DNA of 10,082 nucleotides from Planctomycetota bacterium (GTDB lineage: Bacteria; Planctomycetota; Planctomycetia; Pirellulales; Lacipirellulaceae): NCBI GenBank assembly GCA_022614705.1, contig JAKEIB010000274.1, forward strand, positions 1-10,082, in the 5' to 3' direction. Under the pieces are notes generated by a model, which worked only from the letters and a program-made list of their open reading frames with translations, ran no database searches and had not been told where the DNA came from. Shown piece after piece: positions 1 through 7,874 of this stretch (its first letter is position 1; each line of letters opens with the position of its first letter). The position numbers and the translations under genes are program-made.

Positions 1-120
1 ACACGTCGAATAGGCGCCTACGCTCATGGCGCGCGCCTTGTCCCATGATATTATGTACTTGTCCAGGCCAATGTTGCAGATTTATTGCGATGGGCCATAG
101 GTTGAGGGAATAGAAGAATT
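1..120. other. left-edge sequence without a supportable gene
   Basis: No start or domain can be recognised here. One plus-strand frame is open from the window edge to a TGA at 46-48 and could be the last 15 codons of a gene that begins outside the window, but nothing supports this beyond the open frame. The stretch before position 121 is the leader of the next gene, with a GAGGG at 104-108. Confidence 0.3.
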
Positions 121-447
121 ATGGGCGAGTATATCAATGATGTCGAATCACGCTTGGCCAAAGATCGGTTGGAGCGTTTGATTTATAAGTTGACCTGGAA
201 GAGAACGGTTAGTTATCTTCTCGCGATCGGATTTGGGTTGGCTGGGCTCGGTGCAGTGGCATTGGGTACATCAATCATTGGTATGTGTGGAATTGCGGTT
301 TGTCTTCTACTCATTTTGCGCGCCATTGACACAACCAGTCATTTGGATGAGGCGCGTCATCGTTCGACGCGAGCATTGACACCCGATCTTTCACATCTCT
401 ATCACAAGCAAGAAAATCCGCCACCGCAAGTTTCCGCCCAACCATAA
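121..447 (+). CDS. small two-helix membrane protein, unknown function
   Basis: A 108-residue protein that I do not recognise as a named family. Residues 1-30 are charged and hydrophilic. Residues about 31-67 form a long hydrophobic stretch (SYLLAIGFGLAGLGAVALG, then IIGMCGIAVCLLLIL) that is best read as two closely spaced membrane helices with a tight glycine turn. A hydrophilic, proline-rich tail of about 40 residues follows (ENPPPQVSAQP). Both ends would therefore face the same side of the cytoplasmic membrane. A purine-rich GAGGG lies 12 nt before the ATG, a loose ribosome-binding site. Base composition is visibly more A+T-rich than the peptidase next to it. The gene converges on the minus-strand peptidase with a 60-nt gap and no obvious terminator. 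The ORF is small and unsupported by homology, but the clear membrane pattern makes it likely real. Confidence 0.6.
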   Translation: MGEYINDVESRLAKDRLERLIYKLTWKRTVSYLLAIGFGLAGLGAVALGTSIIGMCGIAVCLLLILRAIDTTSHLDEARHRSTRALTPDLSHLYHKQENPPPQVSAQP

Positions 448-507
448 AGCTGGGACGCATCGACCCACATGCACACCAGACTGCAAGAACGTTGCCGCGC
501 TTATTAC

Positions 508-1710
508 TTACGAAGTCGTGGCTAGGCGGAGTGCGATGCGGCGCGCGGTGTGGAATTCGGCAATGTCGAGTTCTTCTTGCGTGGTGTGGATGTAATGTTG
601 TCCGCAGCCGAGCGTGACCGTGGGGATGCCGTGGGCGGTGAGCCAGTTGGCGTCCAGGCCGCCGTTGGTGACGGCGAGATCGGCGTCGAGCGCCTCGGCT
701 TTGACGGCGGCCGCGGCGGCGGCGACGCACGGCTCGTCGTGCGTTAGGCGGAACGATTCGTAGTCGAGCCGGCCATCGAATTGTACGCGTCCGGTCTTGC
801 CCGAGGTATTGCGAACGCTGGCGGCGGCTCGTTCGAAGGCGTCGCGGATTTCCTGGACGATCCGCTCGCGGAATTTTGGGTGGTGACTGCGGGCCTCGAC
901 GCGGAGTCGCACGTGGTCGGTGACGACATTGGTGGCCTCGCCGCCTTGAATCACGCCGACGTTGCTCGTGCCGGCGTGGTCGTCTTTCTCAATGAGGCCG
1001 TGCCAGCCGTTGGCGGAGAGATCGGCGATGGCGATGGACGCGATCGCGATCGCGCTGACGCCGTGCTCGGGGTGATTGCCGGCGTGGGCGGCGAGGCCGT
1101 GGATGTCGATCGTCATGCGGTAGCCGCCGGTGGCGCCGATCTTGAGGACGTTGGGCGAGCCGCCGTCGAAGTTAAACGCCAGTTTGGGCTTGCCGAGTTT
1201 TGCGACGCGGAGGTATCGAGCGCCGAGGAGGCCGGCTTCTTCTTCGATCGTCCACAGGAATGTGAGTGGCGGATGGGGCAGTTTGGCTCGCAGGATGTCG
1301 ATGGCGGTCGTGAGCAAGACAGCGGCACCGGAGCGGTCGTCCGCGCCGAGACCTGTTGCCTTATTGGCACTGATGACGCGGTCGCCTTTTCTCACAGGCC
1401 GCGAACCGATACAGATGGGTACTGTGTCTACGTGGGCGACGAGCATGCGGCGCGGTCCGCGGATCGTGCCGGGAAGTTTTAGCGACAGGTTGCCCACTTG
1501 CCCGCCGATGGGCGAGCGGCGGTGGGCGTCATCGGTTGCGAATGCGGTTGACGGTGTGCCGGCTGCATGCAGCTGGGCGCGAATGAACTCCATGATGGCC
1601 GCTTCCTCACCGCTACGGCCGGGGATGGCCATCATCACGGTGACAAGCTTGAGAGCTTCTCCCTCAGAAACTTGATTCGCAAACAGTTTATTTGACTTCT
1701 TGAGCGCCAT
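508..1710 (-). CDS. M20-family zinc metallopeptidase (PepT-like)
   Basis: A 400-residue metallopeptidase of the M20 family, closest in feel to peptidase T-like di- and tripeptidases, which remove N-terminal residues from short peptides in the cytoplasm. The two-zinc set is visible: His93 in AHVDTV with Asp95, an Asp in GADDRSG (124-125), the catalytic Glu and metal Glu in TIEEEAG (156-158), Asp182 in FNFDGG, and His375 in HYIHTTQEE. The inserted dimerisation domain (about 195-310) has the usual GLAAHAG (205-211). There is no signal peptide. Length is normal for the family and all ligands are present, so the enzyme should be active. Dipeptidase, aminoacylase or carboxypeptidase specificity cannot be excluded from sequence. 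The ATG at 1708-1710 has no clear Shine-Dalgarno. The gene diverges from the lipoprotein gene, leaving only about 70 nt for both promoters. Confidence 0.9.
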   Translation of the reverse strand: MALKKSNKLFANQVSEGEALKLVTVMMAIPGRSGEEAAIMEFIRAQLHAAGTPSTAFATDDAHRRSPIGGQVGNLSLKLPGTIRGPRRMLVAHVDTVPICIGSRPVRKGDRVISANKATGLGADDRSGAAVLLTTAIDILRAKLPHPPLTFLWTIEEEAGLLGARYLRVAKLGKPKLAFNFDGGSPNVLKIGATGGYRMTIDIHGLAAHAGNHPEHGVSAIAIASIAIADLSANGWHGLIEKDDHAGTSNVGVIQGGEATNVVTDHVRLRVEARSHHPKFRERIVQEIRDAFERAAASVRNTSGKTGRVQFDGRLDYESFRLTHDEPCVAAAAAAVKAEALDADLAVTNGGLDANWLTAHGIPTVTLGCGQHYIHTTQEELDIAEFHTARRIALRLATTS

Positions 1711-1783
1711 TGGATTGATCTACAATGAATCGACCGTTGTCACGATGCGGGCAACGAGCGGAGTGCGATACCGGGTGAAAATA

Positions 1784-2239
1784 ATGACTGGCAACTTACA
1801 CGGCGCGACGGCACAGCGGAAGCAATCGAGAAGGAATCATCATTCTACCGGATTATTCCTGTTTTCCTGTGCCGTGTTCATAGCGGGTTGCGATCGCAAG
1901 ACGCCGACGACCGAGTCGACCGGGGCTATCGCAAGTAAACTCGAGTGCCTTCTGTATTGCGAAACAGCCGACGATTTGGAAGAGTTTTACGCGAAGCATT
2001 CTCTTGGCGAAGTACAAGTCCACACTAAGGACCGTCTGGTTTTTGCTCAAGCGTTTCCCTACTCTGGGATGAATGCAAGTCATTTGTGGGTATATGCGTT
2101 AGACGCCGACGGCATGAGGCTTGTCGCATTCCTGTACATTCCGACTCAAAGTAACGTGACGCTCGAAGCAGACGACAGTGGCTCGATAGCGGTTCGTGCG
2201 GAGGATCAGCGGGTCGCCATCCTCGACCAGCCTCAATAG
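1784..2239 (+). CDS. small predicted lipoprotein, unknown function
   Basis: A 151-residue protein of unknown family. I chose the ATG at 1784 because GGGTGA at 1773-1778 sits 5 nt before it. An earlier in-frame start at 1700 would overlap the divergent peptidase start and put nearly 30 extra residues before the signal peptide. Residues 1-22 are basic (QRKQSRRNHH), followed by a short hydrophobic core (TGLFLFSCAVFIAGC). The residues I-A-G-C fit the lipobox, with lipidation at Cys36. The mature part is about 115 residues: a Thr/Ser linker, then a small mixed domain with aromatic residues and paired cysteines (LECLLYC). It is probably anchored to a membrane and exposed outside the cytoplasm. No partner can be named. 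Its composition is more A+T-rich than moeA downstream. Confidence 0.65.
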   Translation: MTGNLHGATAQRKQSRRNHHSTGLFLFSCAVFIAGCDRKTPTTESTGAIASKLECLLYCETADDLEEFYAKHSLGEVQVHTKDRLVFAQAFPYSGMNASHLWVYALDADGMRLVAFLYIPTQSNVTLEADDSGSIAVRAEDQRVAILDQPQ

Positions 2240-2299
2240 CATAGCGGCGGCACTTGTCGTAATCCCCGGCCCTTGCATCCAAAATCTGAGTGCATCCCG

Positions 2300-2881
2300 A
2301 TGATCCTGATCATCGATAACTACGACTCGTTCACGTACAACCTCGTACAGCGGTTGGGGGAAATTGATTCAACGCTCGATCTTCAAGTGTTTCGCAACGA
2401 TGAAATCTCGGTGGACGAAGTGCTGGAGCGCAAGCCGGAGCGGGTGATCATTTCGCCGGGGCCTTGCACGCCGACGGAAGCCGGCATTTCCGTCGAGTGT
2501 TGCCAGCGGCTGAAAGGGCGAATGCCGCTTTTGGGCGTGTGTTTGGGGCATCAATCGATGGGTCAGGCGTTCGGGGCAACCATTGTGCGGGCGAAGAATC
2601 TCATGCACGGCAAGACGGACATGATCCACCACTACGGTAAGCGACTTTTTGCCGGCCTTGCGAATCCATTCCAGGCGACGCGTTATCACAGCCTGGTGAT
2701 TCAACCCGATACGTTATCGAATGAATTCGAGGTTACGGCGTGGGCGGAGGAACCGGGCGGCTACCGCGAGATCATGGGGATTGCTCATCGCGAGTATCCA
2801 TTGTTCGGCGTGCAGTTTCATCCGGAGAGTTTTCTTACGCACAGCGGGTACGATATCCTGCGGGCCTTCCTCGCCGCCTAG
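2300..2881 (+). CDS. pabA: glutamine amidotransferase subunit of aminodeoxychorismate/anthranilate synthase
   Basis: A 193-residue class I glutamine amidotransferase. It releases ammonia from glutamine and passes it to the chorismate-binding partner (PabB for folate, TrpE for tryptophan). The start MILIIDNYDSFTYNLVQ is the standard N-terminus of this family, so I take the ATG at 2300 rather than a TTG at 2273. Visible motifs are ISPGPCTPTEAG (51-62), the nucleophile Cys81 in GVCLGHQ, the HGKT segment (103-106), TRYHSLV (127-133), and the triad residues His174 and Glu176 in FHPES. Wording such as RYHSLVI and REIMGI resembles E. coli PabA closely. Many bacteria use one such subunit for both pathways, so trpG would be an equally fair symbol. 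No pabB or trpE lies in the window, so it is a stand-alone copy. It is followed by a long inverted repeat, then moeA. Confidence 0.93.
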   Translation: MILIIDNYDSFTYNLVQRLGEIDSTLDLQVFRNDEISVDEVLERKPERVIISPGPCTPTEAGISVECCQRLKGRMPLLGVCLGHQSMGQAFGATIVRAKNLMHGKTDMIHHYGKRLFAGLANPFQATRYHSLVIQPDTLSNEFEVTAWAEEPGGYREIMGIAHREYPLFGVQFHPESFLTHSGYDILRAFLAA

Positions 2882-2892
2882 AATTGTATTTC

Positions 2893-3030
2893 ACCACGGA
2901 GGACACAGAGGACACGGAGTCGGAAAAAGACAAGGAGACAAGGAGAAGGGGAGACCAGGAGATTTGATGACATCGTTTCTTCTTGTCTCCTTGTCTTGAT
3001 TGCCTCCGTGACCTCTGTGTCCTCCGTGGT
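2893..3030. repeat. 138-bp inverted repeat (MITE/REP-like hairpin) between pabA and moeA
   Basis: Two pairs of arms nest to give a long near-perfect palindrome. The outer arms 2893-2919 and 3004-3030 match at 26 of 27 positions. The inner arms 2928-2947 and 2977-2996 match at 19 of 20. A purine-rich centre (2948-2976) forms the loop. The outer arm is built on the word ACCACGGAGGACACAGAGG. I associate such ACGGAGGACACAGAGG-type words with dispersed intergenic repeats of environmental bacterial genomes, from memory and unverified. There is no coding capacity and no T-tract after the structure. It could be a non-autonomous mobile element, an mRNA-stabilising hairpin, or both. It ends 9 nt before the moeA ATG. 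Confidence 0.85.
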
Positions 3031-3039
3031 TAAAAACTA

Positions 3040-4299
3040 ATGCTTACTGTTGAAGAAGCGTTGGAACTTGTCGTCAAGAACGTTGAGCCGCTGGCGGCGC
3101 GGCGGGTGTCGCTGGGGGAGGCGGCCGGGTTGGTGTTGGCGGAGGAGATTCGGAGCGAGGTTAATTCGCCGCCTTACGACAAGGCGCTCATGGACGGGTA
3201 CGCGGTGCGCAGCGGCGACCGGCAGCCGGAGCGGCAGATTTTGGAGGAAATTGCCGCGGGCGCGGTGCCGCGATTTCCGGTGACGCCCGGCGCGGCGTCG
3301 CGGATCATGACGGGCGCGCCGTTGCCGGAGGGGGCGGACGCCGTCGTGCAGCTAGAGCGCACGGAACTCGTCAGTGAGTCGACGGTTCGGCTGCGTCAGG
3401 TCGATCCGCTGGCCGGGCAGAATGTGTTGCCGTTGGGCGCGGCGTTGCGCGCGGGCGAAGTAGTGCTGCAACGAGGCGTTGTCCTGCGTCCAGTGGAAAT
3501 TGGGATCCTGGCCGAGATGGGCCGGGGAGTCGTGAGCGCGATTCCGCGCCCGCGCGTCGCTGTTTTGCCGACGGGCAATGAACTCGTGGCGGTTGGTGAG
3601 AAGCCAGAGCAAGGGCAGATTCGCAACAGCAACGGGCCATTGTTGGCGGCCGCCGCGGCGCGGGCCGGGGCGCATGCAATCGAACTGGGCATTGCCCGCG
3701 ACAAGCGCGAAAAGCTGCGACGTTGGGTCGAGCAGGGGCTAGTGGCCGACGTGCTCGTATTGAGCGGCGGCGTTTCGGCCGGCAAGTTTGACCTGGTTCC
3801 GGAGGTGCTGGCGGAGCTTGGCGTCGAGCAAGTGTTTCACAAGATTTCGCTGCGGCCGGGCAAGCCGCTTTGGTTCGGCGTGAAGCACGACGGCGAGCGG
3901 CGCGTGCTGGTGTTTGGGTTGCCCGGCAATCCGGTGAGCAGCTTTGTGTGTTTCGAGCTATTTGTGCGGCCGGCAATCGCGGCGATGGCGGGCCGCGGGT
4001 TCGAGGGGCTGCCGACGGTCCGCGCGCGATTGACTCATGCGTTTGTTCATGCGGGCGGACGCGAGTCGTTCCTCCCGGCCACCGTGAGCGGGGTTTCAGG
4101 TTCCGTGTTGAACGTCGCGCCGTCGTTCGAATCGCGCATTGCGGCCGCGTCGTCGCCGGCCGATTTATGGGTGGCAATTCTTCCCTGGCAAGGCTCTGCC
4201 GACTTAGTGACGCTCGCTCGCGCCAACGGCTTGGTCCGACTCTCTGCCGCTGAGCAGCAGCTAAATCCGGGCACGTTGCTGGATGTGATCTTGATCTAA
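3040..4299 (+). CDS. moeA: molybdopterin molybdotransferase MoeA
   Basis: A 419-residue cytoplasmic enzyme that inserts molybdate into adenylylated molybdopterin, the last common step of molybdenum cofactor synthesis. The start MLTVEEALELV is typical of the family. Domain order is complete: the MoeA N-terminal region (about 1-165) with PPYDKALMDGYAVR (44-57) and IMTGAPLPEGADAVV (89-103); the MoCF-binding domain (about 172-310) with LPTGNEL (176-182), NSNGPLL (196-202), SGGVSAGKFD (242-251), KPLWFG (275-280) and GLPGNPVSSFVCFE (293-306); and a C-terminal beta domain (about 325-419). Length is normal, with no missing motif. No other moa or mob genes are in the window. No Shine-Dalgarno is visible, because the right arm of a long inverted repeat lies directly before the start. 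Translation may therefore depend on a weak or leaderless-type signal. Confidence 0.95.
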   Translation: MLTVEEALELVVKNVEPLAARRVSLGEAAGLVLAEEIRSEVNSPPYDKALMDGYAVRSGDRQPERQILEEIAAGAVPRFPVTPGAASRIMTGAPLPEGADAVVQLERTELVSESTVRLRQVDPLAGQNVLPLGAALRAGEVVLQRGVVLRPVEIGILAEMGRGVVSAIPRPRVAVLPTGNELVAVGEKPEQGQIRNSNGPLLAAAAARAGAHAIELGIARDKREKLRRWVEQGLVADVLVLSGGVSAGKFDLVPEVLAELGVEQVFHKISLRPGKPLWFGVKHDGERRVLVFGLPGNPVSSFVCFELFVRPAIAAMAGRGFEGLPTVRARLTHAFVHAGGRESFLPATVSGVSGSVLNVAPSFESRIAAASSPADLWVAILPWQGSADLVTLARANGLVRLSAAEQQLNPGTLLDVILI

Positions 4300-4618
4300 T
4301 CCAGAGAGCCAGGTTCGCTGAATCGGGTTGTGGGCGGAGACAAGTTGACGGCTTAATCGCATTTCCCGGCTTGCCGTAACGCAGTCCGGCCGGCGACCCA
4401 ACCACGGCAGCCGCGGTGCCCGGGTCGGGGCTACTGGCTACGTTAATCAGCAATTTGCGCTAAACGCTTCGCCCGCAAGGCATTGGACGGACGAAACGGC
4501 ATCGTTTGCCCGGAGACGCGTAAGCTACGAAATAGTTGCAATTTACGCCGTTCTTGGCGATGATGAGATATTGCCGGAACATCTTTGCGGGCAGGGGGCT
4601 GGAGCGCTTTCGCGCGGA
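4300..4618. other. moeA 3' flank and upstream region of the surface-protein gene
   Basis: No gene is supported here. The stretch holds one clear hairpin (4394-4427, listed separately) and a short AAACG-GCAT-CGTTT hairpin near 4494-4507. The A+T-rich patch around 4530-4572 (TTGCAA at 4534, GAGATATTG near 4565) could carry the promoter of the following gene, but no pair of hexamers is well spaced. I see no tRNA or T-tract terminator. Confidence 0.4.
4394..4427. other. hairpin downstream of moeA
   Basis: CGACCC (4394-4399) pairs with GGGTCG (4422-4427). Inside, CC-a-CGG pairs with CCG-c-GG around a CAG loop (4402-4416). The structure is G+C-rich and could slow or end moeA transcription, but no run of T follows on either strand, so I do not call it an intrinsic terminator. 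Confidence 0.4.
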
Positions 4619-4660
4619 CGTTCGTCGCACAGCGCGCCGCTGGGGCGCGGCGGGCGAACG
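4619..4660 (+). promoter_or_regulatory. G+C-rich hairpin in the leader of the surface-protein gene
   Basis: CGTTCG (4619-4624) pairs with CGAACG (4655-4660), and CGCCGC (4635-4640) pairs with GCGGCG (4647-4652) around a 6-nt loop. The structure lies about 40 nt before the AAGG ribosome-binding site at 4702-4705. It could affect mRNA stability or translation of the surface protein. It also argues that this stretch is untranslated leader rather than the N-terminus of a longer protein. Confidence 0.4.
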
Positions 4661-4713
4661 CTCTTGGAGGCTGTCCCGCGCGTAGACAAATAAGCTACTG
4701 CAAGGTTACTACG

Positions 4714-7239
4714 ATGTTGAAATCTCCATGCGCGATTCGGTTGGGCTTGATCGCCGTCCTCATGTCTAGTGTTGCGTGCACCGCTGCTCGCGCGGCAGTT
4801 ACGGTGATCGGTGACGTGATTCCCACGGATGATCTGACCACGGAAGCCATCGAGGGTTTGCCGGCCAACGGCAATTCCTACAATCCCAACGACCCGCTCA
4901 ACGCTCAGACGCGTTGGGAAAAGAACGAAGACATTATCGTGGGTGAGAAGTTTCCGATGGGAGGGCGACTGGACATCGACGGAAACTCGGTGTTGCGATA
5001 CCAGGACCTCATCATCGGCTCTCGGGGTGAATTCAACGGTCAAACGCGCGTCGGCACGGGCACCGTGTTGATCACCGGCATCGGCGCGCTATACAGCAGT
5101 ATTCCGTACGATGCCAGCAATCCGCCTCCGGGGCTGCCTCCCGGATTCGGCGTCGCGGGATCGGTCGCGCGGGCTACCGATGTTGGTTTTGACGTTTACG
5201 TTGGCCAGTGGGGGGAAGGCCGGTTCGAATTGCGCAACGGCGGCCGCGCGGAAATTCAAGACGCGGTCGTCGTGGGCGATATGCCGGGATCGAGCGGCGT
5301 GATTGTGGTCGATGGCTTCGGCGCGCTGCTGGCCAGCGGCGGCTTTGAAAGCAGCGCATCAGACACCGATCCTCACCAGATGGTGGTAGGCCGACAGGGG
5401 ATCGGCTCGATGCAGATCAGCACCGGCGCCTTGGTGGTCAGCGAAGGGCCGCCCGCCGCGGCCACGACAACGTCGTCCATTGGCGCCGTTATCGGAAGCG
5501 ATCCGTTTGTGACGGGGGAGGTCCCCGTGCTTGGCGGGACGGGCACGGTCACCGTGACGGGCGCCAACTCGCGCTGGATCGTCGGCGGCTCGCTACAAGT
5601 GGGTGGGTTTCACGACTCCCTGATGGGCGCTTTGGAAGATGTTTCCGGCGTGAACGTGCAATACAACAGCGCGGACGGCCAGGCAGGCCGGGGCACGCTT
5701 AACGTCGGGCTTGGCGCGCTGGTCAGCGTTCGCGCCGCAATCGCCGCCGACCCAGACTCCGACGATTTGCTGCTTGCGATTGGGCGGTTCGGCACCGTCG
5801 AATTTACCGGCGGTTTAATGGTCGTGGGTAGCGGAACCGGGACGGACTCGACGCCCGACAAGGTGCAGGTCCGGAACGACGGCGTCATCAAAGGCAGCGG
5901 GCGACTTGAAACCGGCGTGTTTCGCAATCGATACTTTGGTCAAGTGCGGGTCGACTCCGGCCAATCGCTGGTGATCGATTCATCTTCCGAGTTCGTTGGC
6001 TCGATCGATGCGTATCCGTTAATCAATTTCGGACTGATCGAAGTCATCGGCACGGAGGAAGCGCCGGCCGAGCTGGAATTCGTGCGCCCCCCCGCGGCGA
6101 CAGGTAACCCGCTGACGCCGCTCATCAATCGTCCCGTCGCGACGATGGCGGTGCCGGCCCCCACAACGTTCGATGGTGGACTAATTTCCGCTCAGCACGC
6201 GGTGTTGCGATTCACTTCGGGCGACACGGCGGCCACCGAAATCATTGGCATGAAGAACGAGGGCGTCATGGCCTTCACGGCGGGGACGAACACGATTCAA
6301 GGCCATGTCGTCAACAAAAAGGGCGATGATCCGATGGCGCTCGACCCCAAATTCCTCATTGGACCAGACACGACCGTCGTCATCGAGGACGATTTTACGG
6401 TGGATGCGGCGGTGATTGGCCCTGGTCCGGTCGTCGGCGGTCCGATCTTCGACTTGGGCGAGGGAGCCACATTGATCGTTTTGGATCAGAGCACGCTCAC
6501 GTTGGCGGGCGTCCTCAATATGGACCTCAGCTTGTCGAATCCCAGCCACATTATTGCGTCCGGCGATTTGGGACTTGGCGGAGTGCTCAATGTTTCGCTA
6601 AGCAGCGACGTCCTGGCGTCGCTTGGGCATGGAAGCTCGTTTGAGATTCTTTCCTTCAGCGGCGAGGCGTACGGCATCGATACGACGGGCACGGTGGCGA
6701 TGCCAAATACGACGCCGATTGCCACGGGCGCGGCCGGATTCCAGGCCGTCAGCGTGTCGCCCGATCTGGCACTGCTGTTTCCCTCGCTCGACCCGATCAC
6801 GCAACGAATCGGTCAAGGAATCTATCTGTCGTTTCTCGATCCAGGGATGGTGGGCGGCGGAGCGATGGGTGCCGATTTCAATGGCGACGGCGTGGTCGAC
6901 GCGCTGGACCTGGCGATTTGGAAAGCCAACAAGGGCATCACGATGGGCGCCTCGGTGCTGCAAGGCGACGCCAACGGCGACGGCATGGTGGACGGCGCCG
7001 ATTACCTGATCTGGCTCAACATGTTTACGGGGGGGCCAGGGGCCGGCGGTGGCGGCATCGGGCTGCCGTCCTCCAGCGTGCCGGAGCCCACAGCGCTGGC
7101 GCTGCTCTCATTAGGCGGGATGCTAGCGATGGCAGTCCGCAGAAAGAAAGGGGACATCACTGATATTGACATCCGGAGCGTTGTTGGAGTAGCGTGTTGG
7201 GCATGCCACGAACTGCTCGGGCCATTGAAGCGGGGTTGA
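4714..7239 (+). CDS. secreted beta-solenoid protein with dockerin-like module and PEP-CTERM anchor; 3' end altered by a transposon
   Basis: An 841-residue predicted surface protein, starting at the ATG preceded by AAGG 8 nt upstream. Residues 1-28 form a signal peptide (MLKSPCAIRLGLIAVLMSS, cleavage likely after ARA). Residues about 160-640 are repetitive, rich in Gly, Val and Ser, with strand-turn patterns such as VGQWGEGRFELRNGG and VTVTGANSRWIVGG. These resemble the beta-solenoid passengers and autotransporter-associated repeats of planctomycete surface proteins. Residues 721-773 carry two calcium-loop repeats, DFNGDGVVDALDLAIW and DANGDGMVDGADYLIW, a dockerin type I-like pair. After a Gly-rich linker comes a PEP-CTERM signal: VPEP (789-792), a hydrophobic helix (793-808) and RRKK (809-812), normally cut by an exosortase. 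Such proteins usually stop here. This one reads 29 residues further, because a transposon end starts at the Lys812 codon. Its substrate or partner is unknown. Confidence 0.85.
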   Translation: MLKSPCAIRLGLIAVLMSSVACTAARAAVTVIGDVIPTDDLTTEAIEGLPANGNSYNPNDPLNAQTRWEKNEDIIVGEKFPMGGRLDIDGNSVLRYQDLIIGSRGEFNGQTRVGTGTVLITGIGALYSSIPYDASNPPPGLPPGFGVAGSVARATDVGFDVYVGQWGEGRFELRNGGRAEIQDAVVVGDMPGSSGVIVVDGFGALLASGGFESSASDTDPHQMVVGRQGIGSMQISTGALVVSEGPPAAATTTSSIGAVIGSDPFVTGEVPVLGGTGTVTVTGANSRWIVGGSLQVGGFHDSLMGALEDVSGVNVQYNSADGQAGRGTLNVGLGALVSVRAAIAADPDSDDLLLAIGRFGTVEFTGGLMVVGSGTGTDSTPDKVQVRNDGVIKGSGRLETGVFRNRYFGQVRVDSGQSLVIDSSSEFVGSIDAYPLINFGLIEVIGTEEAPAELEFVRPPAATGNPLTPLINRPVATMAVPAPTTFDGGLISAQHAVLRFTSGDTAATEIIGMKNEGVMAFTAGTNTIQGHVVNKKGDDPMALDPKFLIGPDTTVVIEDDFTVDAAVIGPGPVVGGPIFDLGEGATLIVLDQSTLTLAGVLNMDLSLSNPSHIIASGDLGLGGVLNVSLSSDVLASLGHGSSFEILSFSGEAYGIDTTGTVAMPNTTPIATGAAGFQAVSVSPDLALLFPSLDPITQRIGQGIYLSFLDPGMVGGGAMGADFNGDGVVDALDLAIWKANKGITMGASVLQGDANGDGMVDGADYLIWLNMFTGGPGAGGGGIGLPSSSVPEPTALALLSLGGMLAMAVRRKKGDITDIDIRSVVGVACWACHELLGPLKRG
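7147..7164 (+). repeat. left terminal inverted repeat of the Y1 element
   Basis: The 18-nt copy is AAAGGGGACATCACTGAT. It is translated in frame as the end of the surface protein (from Lys812), so it replaced the original 3' end of that gene. Confidence 0.8.
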
Positions 7240-7874
7240 TCTACCACGTTCTCAATCGCGGGAACGGGCGGATGCGGCTGTTTCACAAGCCGGAAGATTA
7301 TCTGGCCTTCGAACGCGTGCTCGGAGAGGGACTCCAGCGCTACCCCGTCGAATTGTTGACCTATTGCGTAATGCCCAATCATTGGCATCTGGTCGTGCGA
7401 CCCAGCACCGACGAAGCCTTGGGACGCTGGCTGGGTTGGGTGGGCGTGACGCATGTGCGTCGACACCACGAACACTATCATTGCCGCGGCGGCGGGCACC
7501 TCTACCAAGGACGTTTCAAGAGTTTTCCGGTTTCCAGCGACGAACACTTCTTGACGTTGTGCCGGTATGTGGAGGCCAATGCCCGCCGAGCGAAACTGGT
7601 CGCGCGCGCCGAACAGTGGCAGTGGAGCGGTTTATGGCAACGCCTGCATCGCGCAGCTACGCTGCCGTTGGCCAAGTGGCCGGTGACTCGGCCGACGGAT
7701 TGGTTGCAGCGGGTCAACCGATCCTTGCCTGGCCAAGCGCTGGCCCAACTGCGAGAGTGCGTGCAGCGCGGTCGTCCGCTGGGCGATCCAACATGGGTTC
7801 AAGCCACCGCTGCCCGCCTCGACCTAGCCTTCACTCTCCGCGGCCCCGGCCGACCAAAGATCAGAAATCAGTGA
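7203..7874 (+). CDS. Y1 transposase, IS200-like / REP-associated tyrosine transposase (RAYT)
   Basis: A 223-residue HUH single-strand transposase. I chose the ATG at 7203 because MPRTARAIEAGLIYHVLNRG is the standard N-terminus of these proteins; a GTG at 7194 would add only three residues. Visible marks are the metal-binding HUH motif NHWHLV (His60, His62), GHLYQGRFKSFPV (99-111), the catalytic tyrosine in RYVEAN (Tyr122), WQWSG (139-143), the late GRPLGDPTWV (190-199) and the basic RGPGRPK tail (213-219). All catalytic parts are present and there is no frameshift, so the gene may be functional. It overlaps the end of the surface-protein frame by 37 nt, in a different frame. It has no Shine-Dalgarno and may be expressed by read-through from the host gene. 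RAYT enzymes are known for REP-sequence dispersal and are often single-copy. Confidence 0.92.
   Translation: MPRTARAIEAGLIYHVLNRGNGRMRLFHKPEDYLAFERVLGEGLQRYPVELLTYCVMPNHWHLVVRPSTDEALGRWLGWVGVTHVRRHHEHYHCRGGGHLYQGRFKSFPVSSDEHFLTLCRYVEANARRAKLVARAEQWQWSGLWQRLHRAATLPLAKWPVTRPTDWLQRVNRSLPGQALAQLRECVQRGRPLGDPTWVQATAARLDLAFTLRGPGRPKIRNQ

Noticed and set aside
781..1675. Two plus-strand open frames of 233 and 181 residues
   Set aside because: Both are antisense to the M20 peptidase, which has all its catalytic motifs. The plus-strand products show no domain.
1700..1783. Upstream start for the lipoprotein
   Set aside because: It overlaps the divergent peptidase start and places 28 extra residues before the basic signal region. 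The ATG at 1784 has GGGTGA in front of it.
3371..4453. 360-residue open frame on the minus strand
   Set aside because: It lies opposite moeA, is made of Arg/Pro/Ala-rich low-complexity sequence, and shows no motif. It is the usual antisense shadow of a G+C-rich gene.
4585..4713. In-frame upstream extension of the surface protein
   Set aside because: It would add 43 residues before a clear signal peptide and contains a strong hairpin. The ATG at 4714 has the ribosome-binding site.
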